Source of the DNA: a virus
Direction: 5' to 3' (one strand)
Virus record (IMG/VR): IMGVR_UViG_3300019458_000620
Location: 1-38,732 of that record
Length of the DNA: 38,732 bases
The notes below the pieces were generated by a model. The model ran no database searches. It saw only the letters and a program-made list of their open reading frames with translations, and was not told the origin of the DNA. Numbering within the stretch: the first letter of the stretch is position 1; the number at the start of each line of letters is the position of its first letter. Positions 14,851 through 20,960 of this stretch are shown here, piece by piece. Both the position numbers and the translations under genes were made by a program.

Positions 14851-15137
14851 TGCCCTTTCGCTGCCGGTGGTGCGGCAACTTCATCACGAAGCCGGATGGC
14901 TCTCCGGATTATCGAACGCAGTTCCACCCCGGCCCTTGCCGGCGAGCCGCGAGCGCCGACCGTGTCCAGGCCCGGCGCAACGCTGTTCGTGGGAAGCGGT
15001 GCCACGTCTGCCGGCAACTGGTCCCGGCCAATTTGGGGGAGCCCCTAAAACGCGTGGTTCAGGTGAACCACGCGGCCGTAGACGCAGTTACAGAGCCTGA
15101 CGTGCCCGGCAAGGGGGGTGAGTGCCTGACGCCCTGA
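14850..15137 (+). CDS. Small cysteine-pair protein
   Basis: This 95-residue product begins MPFRCRWCGNFI, with C5 and C8, C30, and a second CHVC knuckle at C51 and C54. The arrangement resembles a zinc ribbon with an unusually long insertion and no clear final ligand pair. Its start shares a base with the previous stop. The C-terminal end overlaps the next gene by 16 bases. Function is unknown. Confidence 0.55.
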   Translation: MPFRCRWCGNFITKPDGSPDYRTQFHPGPCRRAASADRVQARRNAVRGKRCHVCRQLVPANLGEPLKRVVQVNHAAVDAVTEPDVPGKGGECLTP

Positions 15138-15691
15138 TCACGCCGCGCCAGCTTCGCCGGCTGCAAACGCTGTGGGGGCTGCTCGCCGCGAAGGAAGGGC
15201 TCGACCCGAAGTCGCGCGAGCCGCGCCTGGCATGGTGCGGCGCGGCGCTCGGCCACTATGTGGAATCGTTCAAGCTGCTCACCGCGGCCGACGCCAGGGC
15301 GCTGATCGACAAGATGCAAGCCTGCCTGCCGCCCGAGCTGATCCAGCGCCGCCGGCGTTCGCGCGAACGCGCCCGCGCCGCCGGCACGGAAGGTCGCCGT
15401 CTCGCCCCTGGCCGCTCGTCCCGCGCCCCTGCCTCATTGCCCGACGCGCAGACGCTCGACCTGGTGCGCCGCGAGCGCGACGCCCTGGGCTGGTCGCAGG
15501 AGCGCCTCGAGGCCTTCCTCCGCTCGCGCACCTCCCCCACGCGCGGCCGCGCCCCCGTCACCCTGGCCGACTGGAACCGCGTCCTCTGGGCCCTGCGCGG
15601 CATCCACCGCCGCCAAGCCAAGGCCACTCTCACCGCCCCGAAAGATTCGGGGCCGGCGCCGACGCAGAGCGCAGAGGAGAGCCACGCATGA
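15122..15691 (+). CDS. Hypothetical phage protein, possible DNA-binding
   Basis: GTG 15122 follows AAGGGGGGTGA. The 189-residue product begins ITPRQLRRLQTLWGLLAAKE and continues LTAADARALIDKMQACL, a helical pattern like phage regulatory proteins of the GemA/gp16 kind, though I cannot confirm that family. Residues 85-110 are low complexity and encoded by C-rich repeat DNA. The C-terminal part (VTLADWNRVLWALRGIHRRQ) is echoed in the next gene, and both proteins end AEESHA. A palindrome at 15635-15653 lies near the end. Confidence 0.6.
   Translation: MPDALITPRQLRRLQTLWGLLAAKEGLDPKSREPRLAWCGAALGHYVESFKLLTAADARALIDKMQACLPPELIQRRRRSRERARAAGTEGRRLAPGRSSRAPASLPDAQTLDLVRRERDALGWSQERLEAFLRSRTSPTRGRAPVTLADWNRVLWALRGIHRRQAKATLTAPKDSGPAPTQSAEESHA
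15635..15653. repeat. Short palindrome GCCCCGAAAGATTCGGGGC
   Basis: Eight-base perfect arms surround the loop AGA, in frame near the 3' end of a gene. It is similar to the palindrome at 37091-37108 and to the half-site GCCCCGAAAGATT at 26634-26646. Confidence 0.65.
15670..15691 (+). repeat. 22-base direct repeat, first copy (gene junction)
   Basis: Identical to 15939-15960. Each copy spans the end of one gene, its ribosome site (AGAGGAGAG) and the ATGA overlap with the next. Confidence 0.9.
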
Positions 15692-15960
15692 CCAAAAGCG
15701 CCGTGGCCACCGAAACGGTGTGGATCTCCGTCGCCGCGGCCGCGCGCATCTTGGAGAAGACGCCCGCGATGGTGCGCGTGTACATCGCCGAGGGGCGGCT
15801 GCGCGCGCGTTGGGGTCCGCTCGGCGGGCGCACCGAGATCCTCACCCTCGCCGACATCAACCGCTGCTGCTGGGCCCTGAAGGCCATCCTCCAGCGCAAA
15901 GCGAAAACGAATCTCCCCGCCCACGGGAGGCCGACCCACGCAGAGGAGAGCCACGCATGA
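15688..15960 (+). CDS. Excisionase-like HTH protein
   Basis: ATG 15688 follows GAGGAGAG. The 90-residue product has a helix-turn-helix of the excisionase/HTH_17 kind (WISVAAAARILEKTPAMVRV, then YIAEGRLRARWGP). The tail LTLADINRCCWALKAILQRK repeats the end of the preceding protein, so part of the gene derives from duplication. It ends with the same AEESHA. It probably binds DNA; a recombination directionality factor or local regulator is possible. Confidence 0.7.
   Translation: MTKSAVATETVWISVAAAARILEKTPAMVRVYIAEGRLRARWGPLGGRTEILTLADINRCCWALKAILQRKAKTNLPAHGRPTHAEESHA
15939..15960 (+). repeat. 22-base direct repeat, second copy
   Basis: Exact copy of 15670-15691, again covering gene end, ribosome site and ATGA overlap. 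Confidence 0.9.
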
Positions 15961-16163
15961 TCGAGTTGCGCAAGGCGCTGTACCGCTACGACGAGACGGC
16001 CAACCTCCTCTCCGTCTCGCGCCGCACCATCACCCGCGAGGTCGAGGCAGGCAAGCTGGACGTGGTTTTCGTGCGCAATCGCCCCCGGATCACCGCCGAC
16101 TCCATCCGGCGCTACATCGAGGAAAAAGTCCGCGAAGCGGCCAACGCGGCGGCCCGCCGCTAA
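15957..16163 (+). CDS. Small excisionase-like HTH protein
   Basis: The 68-residue product reads YDETANLLSVSRRTITREVE then AGKLDVVFVRNRPRI and SIRRYIEEKV, a compact excisionase/HTH_17 DNA-binding domain with nothing else. It is the last gene before the non-coding control-like region at 16164-16327, so it is a good candidate for the factor acting there. It is coupled to the preceding HTH gene by an ATGA overlap. Confidence 0.75.
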   Translation: MIELRKALYRYDETANLLSVSRRTITREVEAGKLDVVFVRNRPRITADSIRRYIEEKVREAANAAARR

Positions 16164-16169
16164 AAAAAC

Positions 16170-16199
16170 GTGCCACAGGGTGCCACAGCGTGCCAGTGA
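16170..16199 (+). promoter_or_regulatory. Three 10-bp-spaced GTGCCA repeats (candidate operator)
   Basis: GTGCCACAG begins at 16170 and again at 16180, and GTGCCAGTG begins at 16190. Units are spaced exactly one helical turn apart. They lie just after the last HTH gene and upstream of the lysozyme gene. A -10-like CACAAT follows at 16227-16232 with no recognisable -35, as expected for an activator-dependent late promoter. Confidence 0.5.
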
Positions 16200-16251
16200 G
16201 GTTTCCGGGCAGGACTTTACTTGTCGCACAATCCGGGTCGGACATGGGCGC

Positions 16252-16308
16252 GCCAGCCGCGCTCGTGAATCCCGGTGTCCATGACTCCGGGCAAAAGCCG
16301 CGGCTGGC
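16252..16308. repeat. Long inverted repeat upstream of the lysis genes
   Basis: Perfect 10-base arms (GCCAGCCGCG at 16252-16261 and CGCGGCTGGC at 16299-16308) enclose 37 bases. A smaller CCCGG/CCGGG stem nests inside (16271-16275 and 16287-16291). It may fold in the leader RNA or bind a protein. No T-run follows, so a classical terminator is unlikely. Confidence 0.6.
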
Positions 16309-16327
16309 CCTCCCCTCCTAGCCGTGA

Positions 16328-16867
16328 ATGCCGGAACCTCGCGAATCCCTGGTGCAACTGGCGCGCCTCAAGGCCGCGCAATTCTCTCTAGACCCGGCGC
16401 TGGTGTGCGCGGTGGTCGAGCAGGAGTCGGGCTGGGTGCCGTGGGCGTGGAACCCGGAGCCGCGCTACCGCCACATCGTGAACGTCAAGAATGGCCTGCC
16501 CTTCCGGACGCTGACCCCGGAGGAAATGCGGAGCGAGGAGCCGCCCGCGGACTTTTCTTGTCCACCGGGCGTGGATCGCGACACCGAATGGTGGGGCCAG
16601 CAAGCGAGCTGGGGCCTGATGCAGGTGATGGGCGCCGTGGCGCGGGAGCGCGGCTTCAAGGGCCGCTTTCTTTCGGAGCTGTGCGAGCCCGGTCTAGGCC
16701 TCGAGGTGGGCTGCGAGTACCTGGCACACCGGCTGACCAGGGCGCACAACGATACGCGCGCGGCTCTGCTGCGCTGGAATGGCGGCGGCAACCCGCGCTA
16801 CCCCGAGGAAGTGCTGGCGCGCATGGCGCGCTACGCCGCCACCACGACTGGAGGGCCGCAGCGATGA
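16328..16867 (+). CDS. Phage endolysin, SLT-type lytic transglycosylase/lysozyme
   Basis: The 179-residue protein would cleave the glycan strands of peptidoglycan for lysis. It shows the lytic transglycosylase (SLT) fold motifs: ALVCAVVEQESGWVPWAWNP, with the catalytic Glu probably E33, then QASWGLMQVMGAVARERGF and RAALLRWNGGGNPRYPEEVL. No signal peptide is evident, so a holin or pinholin is needed. The ATG has no strong ribosome site. It is the first gene after the candidate late control region and overlaps the next gene (ATGA). Confidence 0.88.
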   Translation: MPEPRESLVQLARLKAAQFSLDPALVCAVVEQESGWVPWAWNPEPRYRHIVNVKNGLPFRTLTPEEMRSEEPPADFSCPPGVDRDTEWWGQQASWGLMQVMGAVARERGFKGRFLSELCEPGLGLEVGCEYLAHRLTRAHNDTRAALLRWNGGGNPRYPEEVLARMARYAATTTGGPQR

Positions 16868-17532
16868 GCCACGACAAAACGACTGGCGCACGGCGGGACG
16901 GCTTCTGTGGAGGCTGCCGCACCGGGGAAGGCAGGAAGCTGGCGCGACTTGCATCCCTCGCCGCGGTCCTCCTGATTGCGCTGGGCACCATGGCGCCGTC
17001 CTGCTCGAACTGGGAGCTGACCGCGTACCGCACGCTGGCCACCGCCCAGGTGACCTACGAGAACACCTACACGGCCATCGTGGTGCTCCACCGCCAGGGC
17101 GCCATCACCGACGCGCAACTGGCGCGCTCGCGCGCCGTGGCCGACCGCATCTATGCCCTGGGACGCAGCGCCACCGGGCTGCTGGTGAGCTACAAGACGG
17201 TGGCCGATGCGCCCACCCGCGCGCGCATCAACGCGGCGCTCGCCGAGCTGCCCAAGCTGGTGCTCGAACTCGAAGCGCTGATCACCTCGTTCCGCCAGTC
17301 GCCGCCGGGTGGCGCAGGCTATCAGCCTGCGCTCTTCGCGCCAAAGGTCGACGCGCAGCTCGGCGGCATCGAGCAACGCTTGGACGTTTTTTGCAGCGCC
17401 GGCTTCCAGCCGGCCTGCCAACGAAATACCCAACCGACGATGAGCGAAACGAAGCGCGTCGGGGCCCTCGCCCACCGGGCCCTGGCAAGTGGGGCCCCGG
17501 CCGCTTCCCGGAGGACCGCATGGGCGAAATGA
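16864..17532 (+). CDS. Small exported/membrane protein of the lysis region, repeat-extended
   Basis: The ATG overlaps the endolysin stop. The 222-residue product has an N-terminal hydrophobic segment (residues about 26-40, LASLAAVLLIALGTM) ending APSCSN, which could be a weak lipobox. The region from residue 44 to 142 (ELTAYRTLATAQVTYENTYT and on) is helical and looks conserved. From about residue 150 onward the sequence is built of repeat-derived peptide (GAGYQPAL, SAGFQPACQ), coming from two palindromes at 17312-17332 and 17398-17414, and a frame-shadow tail. It may be a spanin-like or other lysis accessory, but this is unproven. Confidence 0.62.
   Translation: MSHDKTTGARRDGFCGGCRTGEGRKLARLASLAAVLLIALGTMAPSCSNWELTAYRTLATAQVTYENTYTAIVVLHRQGAITDAQLARSRAVADRIYALGRSATGLLVSYKTVADAPTRARINAALAELPKLVLELEALITSFRQSPPGGAGYQPALFAPKVDAQLGGIEQRLDVFCSAGFQPACQRNTQPTMSETKRVGALAHRALASGAPAASRRTAWAK
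17312..17332. repeat. Short palindromic repeat, 9-base arms
   Basis: GCGCAGGCT and AGCCTGCGC flank the loop ATC. It is read in frame as GAGYQPAL inside a lysis-region gene and is a variant of the 17398 repeat. Confidence 0.75.
17398..17414. repeat. Short palindromic repeat GCCGGCTTCCAGCCGGC
   Basis: Seven-base arms surround the loop TCC, with two base differences from the copy at 4531-4547 (the innermost arm bases), which compensate each other. It is read as AGFQPA. Confidence 0.75.
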
Positions 17533-17720
17533 CCCGCGAAAAATTGATCGTGCTGCTCAGCGGGCAGGCGCTCGCCGCCATCCTCCAGGGCATCGCGGCG
17601 TTCGAGCGCGTGCAGGGGCGCGTGCCCACACTGGCCGAGTGGCAGGAATTGCAGGCGGGCTGGAAGTCGCCCGACGAGATCGAGCGCGAAGTCCGCGCCG
17701 GCCTTGCCGGCGGGGGCTAA
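17520..17720 (+). CDS. Small hypothetical protein
   Basis: ATG 17520 follows CCGGAGG. The 66-residue product reads TREKLIVLLSGQALAAILQG then PTLAEWQELQAGWKSPDEIE, a helical, acidic small protein. It overlaps the repeat-derived tail of the previous gene by 13 bases, which supports the view that the earlier gene originally ended sooner. Function is unknown. Confidence 0.6.
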   Translation: MGEMTREKLIVLLSGQALAAILQGIAAFERVQGRVPTLAEWQELQAGWKSPDEIEREVRAGLAGGG

Positions 17721-17730
17721 GGAGAGACGC

Positions 17731-17961
17731 GTGCGCGAGTTCACCACCTGGCTGCACGACAAGTGGGGCGACATCGTCGGAGCGCTGGTCCTCTTTGTCG
17801 GCATCGGCATCGCCGTGTGGGGCGCGCTGGCGGCCAACGAGAAGCTCTTCCTGCTGGGCTCGGGGACGCTGATCCCGCTGGGCTCGGCCTGGCTGAAGCT
17901 GAAGAGCGGCGTGCCGGCCAGCGGCGCGGCCGCGCCTCCGAACGGGGAGGCCCCGAAGTGA
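17731..17961 (+). CDS. Small membrane protein, holin-like
   Basis: GTG 17731 follows GGAGAG. The 76-residue product has two hydrophobic segments (about residues 12-32 and 38-55: IVGALVLFVGIGIAVWGALA, then KLFLLGSGTLIPLGSAWL) and a Pro/Ala-rich tail. Its size, two membrane spans and position in the lysis block fit a holin or antiholin, but no family signature is certain. It overlaps the next gene (GTGA). Confidence 0.6.
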   Translation: MREFTTWLHDKWGDIVGALVLFVGIGIAVWGALAANEKLFLLGSGTLIPLGSAWLKLKSGVPASGAAAPPNGEAPK

Positions 17962-18395
17962 CCACCGAGCGCAACGGCGCGCAGCAGTCCTGGGGCGATG
18001 CAGGGAAGGCCGCGCTTTCGAAGCTGGCGATGGGCGCTGGCGGCGGTCTCGCGGTTACGTTCCTCTTCTGGATCGCGAACCAGCCCGAGCGCGTTTTCGC
18101 GCTGGCCGAAAAGTGGGGCCCGTGGACGGTGTTGGTGTTCGCGGCGCTGTTCATGCATGAGCGGCGGCGCAACCAGGAGTTGAGGCTGATGCGCGGGCAC
18201 GTTGCCGCGCAAGAGCACATGGCGGCAGCCATCACTCGCGGCGCAGTGGCCCAGGAGCAGACCGGGGAGGCGCTGCGCAGCCTGGCGGGGTCGGTGGGGA
18301 TGATCGCGCAATCGCAGGGCGACGCGCTCGAAGCCATCAAGGCGTCGCTCGGTTCGTTGCACGGCAAGGTGGACGAGATGCGGAGTCACGGGTGA
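17958..18395 (+). CDS. Membrane protein with cytoplasmic coiled coil
   Basis: The 145-residue product begins at GTG 17958 in the previous stop. It has two hydrophobic segments (about residues 22-42 and 53-68: GAGGGLAVTFLFWIAN and GPWTVLVFAALFMHE). A long helical region follows (RRRNQELRLMRGHVAAQEHM and on). Position just before the terminase genes and the membrane-plus-coil layout match Mu gp25-type (DUF2730-like) proteins, though the sequence match is only impressionistic. It could be a holin partner. Confidence 0.55.
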   Translation: MTTERNGAQQSWGDAGKAALSKLAMGAGGGLAVTFLFWIANQPERVFALAEKWGPWTVLVFAALFMHERRRNQELRLMRGHVAAQEHMAAAITRGAVAQEQTGEALRSLAGSVGMIAQSQGDALEAIKASLGSLHGKVDEMRSHG

Positions 18396-18703
18396 GCGAA
18401 AAGCACACAGCGCGTCGCGCGGAGAAGGAGGCGCACCGCGCGGCCATCATCCGGCTGCTGGTGCCGGTCTATCCCCAAGGCCTGACTTTCAGCGGGCTGC
18501 AGCAGGCGCTGATGATCGAAGGCCGGTCGCTGACGAGCGAGGAGATCAATTTCCAGCTCGCCTATCTCGAGGAAGGCGGCTACGTGAAGCTCGAGCGCGA
18601 AACGCGCCGGCGCAAAACGATTGTGCTGGGCGCGGCCGCCACGCGCAAGGCCGTGGACCTGCTCGACGGGCGCATCGCGGAGGACCCGGGCATCGCGCTG
18701 TGA
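18392..18703 (+). CDS. Winged-helix-like protein upstream of small terminase
   Basis: GTG 18392 overlaps the prior stop. The 103-residue product contains AAIIRLLVPVYPQGLTFSGL, then EEINFQLAYLEEGGYVKLER, a winged-helix DNA-binding shape in which the final beta-wing is ETRRRKTIVLG. Mu-like phages carry a comparable small protein directly ahead of the small terminase gene. It may act in packaging-site recognition or regulation; no direct evidence is visible. Confidence 0.65.
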   Translation: MSEKHTARRAEKEAHRAAIIRLLVPVYPQGLTFSGLQQALMIEGRSLTSEEINFQLAYLEEGGYVKLERETRRRKTIVLGAAATRKAVDLLDGRIAEDPGIAL

Positions 18704-18733
18704 GTGCGTCGCGCACGGCGCCAGAAAAAATGA

Positions 18734-19432
18734 ATGACTCAACCGAAACAACGCAAGCGGCACCGCCGGGCCGGAGAGAAGCAGCGGCACCGGATGCCCT
18801 TCAAGCTCGATGCGCTTCCGCAGAAGGCGCAGCAGGCGGTGCTCGATGCGCGCGAGGGGCGATGCGTCTGCAACGGGCCGCGGCCCCACTCTCATACGTG
18901 GGAGGAAACCGCGGCGCTGGCTTCGCGCGTCGCCGGCACGAACATTTCGGCGATGGCGGCGCACCGCTGGTACGACGTCCGGCACGAACAGCGCCGCGCG
19001 GAAACGCTGGCGCGCAACGAGAAAGTGCAGGAGCTGGTCGCGATGTTCGAGCGGCTCGGGCTCAAGAACTTGCCCGCGGCGACTCTGAACGCGCTGGCCG
19101 GCGAATCGTTTGCGCTGGCCGAAGCGGGATCGCCCGCGGAGAAGCTGGCGGCGCTGGGCAATTTGCTGGCTCTGCAGTCCGGGCTGATGAAGGCCCAGGC
19201 CAGCCGGGAAAAGGTCGAGCTGGAGCGCGAGAAGCTGGAAGCGCGGCGCGCGGCCAGCGAGGCGACCTCGCCGCGTGAGGTGTACCTAGCCGCGACCGAG
19301 GAGTTGCTGAAGAAGTTGCGCACCCGCAAGGCTGTGCGCGAGGTGCTGGACCCGATCCAGAAGGACTTGATCGAGGAGCTGAGCCGAAGTGCAGAGTCGT
19401 TCGCAAAGCGGATCGAAGCGCGGCAGGCTTGA
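18734..19432 (+). CDS. Small terminase subunit (DUF3486 / Mu gp27-like)
   Basis: The 232-residue product would recognise phage DNA and recruit the large terminase. It has a basic N-terminus and then KLDALPQKAQQAVLDAREG, typical of the DUF3486 family where an HTH follows (TWEETAALASRVAGTNISAM, HRWYDVRHEQRRAE). A central helix-rich stretch and a coiled-coil region (REKVELEREKLEARRAASEA) follow. The ATG at 18734 is chosen over the one four bases earlier because it keeps the coding frame. It overlaps the large terminase by 44 bases. Confidence 0.82.
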   Translation: MTQPKQRKRHRRAGEKQRHRMPFKLDALPQKAQQAVLDAREGRCVCNGPRPHSHTWEETAALASRVAGTNISAMAAHRWYDVRHEQRRAETLARNEKVQELVAMFERLGLKNLPAATLNALAGESFALAEAGSPAEKLAALGNLLALQSGLMKAQASREKVELEREKLEARRAASEATSPREVYLAATEELLKKLRTRKAVREVLDPIQKDLIEELSRSAESFAKRIEARQA

Positions 19433-20960
19433 GGAAGCACGCGCGCGGCTGGCGAAGCTCTTCGCCGGCGCGCCGGCCCAGCAAGCCGCAGCGGCGGAGC
19501 TATCTGCTGAGGAGCGGCTGCGCGCCGCCTGGGACCTGGCGCTGGCCATCGGGGAATTCGCGCAGACGTACCTGCCGCACTACCTGGTGGACCAGGAGAC
19601 CGGGCAGCCCATCGAGCCCGCGGAGTTTCACCGCGAACTTTACCAGCTTGTGCTCACCGAGCAGCGCCTGGCTGTGGCCGCGCCGCGCGAACACGCCAAG
19701 TCCACAATCCTCTTTATCTTCGTGACCTACTGCGTTTGCTACAAACTCCGCCGCTTTGTCGTGTACATCTCCGACACCGAGGCCCAGGCCATTCTCCAGC
19801 TCAACGCCGTGAAGTCGGAGCTCGAAACCAACGACAAGCTGCGCCAGGACTTCGGCGACCTGGTGGACGACCGCAAGTGGGGCGAGCGCGACATTGAGAC
19901 GTCCACCGGCATCCGGCTCTCCGCGCGCGGGGCCGGCCAGTCGCTGCGCGGCCTGCGCAAGCGGCAGTTCCGGCCCGACCTGGTGATCTGCGACGACCTC
20001 GAGGAAGACGAGGCGGTGGATTCGCCGGAGCGGCGCGAGAAGCTGGAGCGCTGGTTCAAGCGCACCGTCATGAACCTGGGCAAGAACTGCCAGATCATCG
20101 TCGTCGGCACCATCTTGCATTACGACTCGCTGCTGGCTCACCTCACGAGCGAGGAACACTTCCCGACGTTCGTCAAGCGCTTCTATGTGGCGGTGGATGA
20201 CGACTGGTCGCTCGAGTCGGTGCTGTGGCCCGGCAAGTGGTCCCTGGAAGCGCTGAAGGCAAAGGCGGCCGACATCGGCCTCGTGGATTTCGACCAGGAG
20301 TTCCGCAACCGTCCCATCAACGCAGCTACGCAGGTGTTCCGCGAGGACTGGGTGAAGCAGCACGCGTTCACCTGGGACGAGATCCGCGGGATGGCGATGA
20401 TGAAGATTATGGCCGTAGACCCGGCCATCAGCGTCAAGCAGAAAGCGGACTTCTTCGGCCGCGTCCTGATCGGAATCGTGGGCACGGGGCACATTCTTGT
20501 GTTGCGCGGGGAACAGCACAAGATTCCGTTCACGGAGCAGGTCAAGCTGCTGCTGGCCAAGTACGACGCCGAGCAACCGGAATGGATCGGCATCGAGTCC
20601 GTCGCCTACCAGAAGGCGCTCAAGCAACGCATGGACGAGGTGAGCCGGGAGACGGGCCGCTATATCGCCATCGTCGAAGTGGACACCAAGGGCATCGACA
20701 AGTTCGCGCGCATTTCGACGATGGGCCCGCTGGTTGAAAACGGAACCATCCGTTTCTGCCTCGACGGCACGCAGGACACGCTCCTGAAGCAACTCTACTT
20801 CCTCGGCAAGATGAAGGACGACGTCGCCGACGCGCTGGAAATCGCCGTGCGCGTGGCCCGGGAAAAGCGCTTCAGCAAGCCAGCCTTGGCCAGCGAGGAA
20901 GCGCCGCCAGGGACCTACGGGCCCGAGCGGCGGGGATTGCTTCGCGGGAGGGCGGCATGA
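19389..20960 (+). CDS. Large terminase subunit (packaging ATPase/nuclease)
   Basis: This 523-residue motor packages phage DNA into the prohead. The ATPase domain has a deviant Walker A APREHAKST (residues 98-106) and Walker B LVICDDLEED (D202, D203). The RNase H-like nuclease domain begins with MAVDPAIS (D344) and continues GIESVAYQKALKQRMDEVSR, with KMKDDVADALEIA near the C-terminus. This matches the Mu gp28-type/terminase_6 layout. GTG 19389 lies within the small terminase gene, a usual arrangement, and the end overlaps the portal gene (ATGA). Confidence 0.95.
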   Translation: MQSRSQSGSKRGRLEEARARLAKLFAGAPAQQAAAAELSAEERLRAAWDLALAIGEFAQTYLPHYLVDQETGQPIEPAEFHRELYQLVLTEQRLAVAAPREHAKSTILFIFVTYCVCYKLRRFVVYISDTEAQAILQLNAVKSELETNDKLRQDFGDLVDDRKWGERDIETSTGIRLSARGAGQSLRGLRKRQFRPDLVICDDLEEDEAVDSPERREKLERWFKRTVMNLGKNCQIIVVGTILHYDSLLAHLTSEEHFPTFVKRFYVAVDDDWSLESVLWPGKWSLEALKAKAADIGLVDFDQEFRNRPINAATQVFREDWVKQHAFTWDEIRGMAMMKIMAVDPAISVKQKADFFGRVLIGIVGTGHILVLRGEQHKIPFTEQVKLLLAKYDAEQPEWIGIESVAYQKALKQRMDEVSRETGRYIAIVEVDTKGIDKFARISTMGPLVENGTIRFCLDGTQDTLLKQLYFLGKMKDDVADALEIAVRVAREKRFSKPALASEEAPPGTYGPERRGLLRGRAA

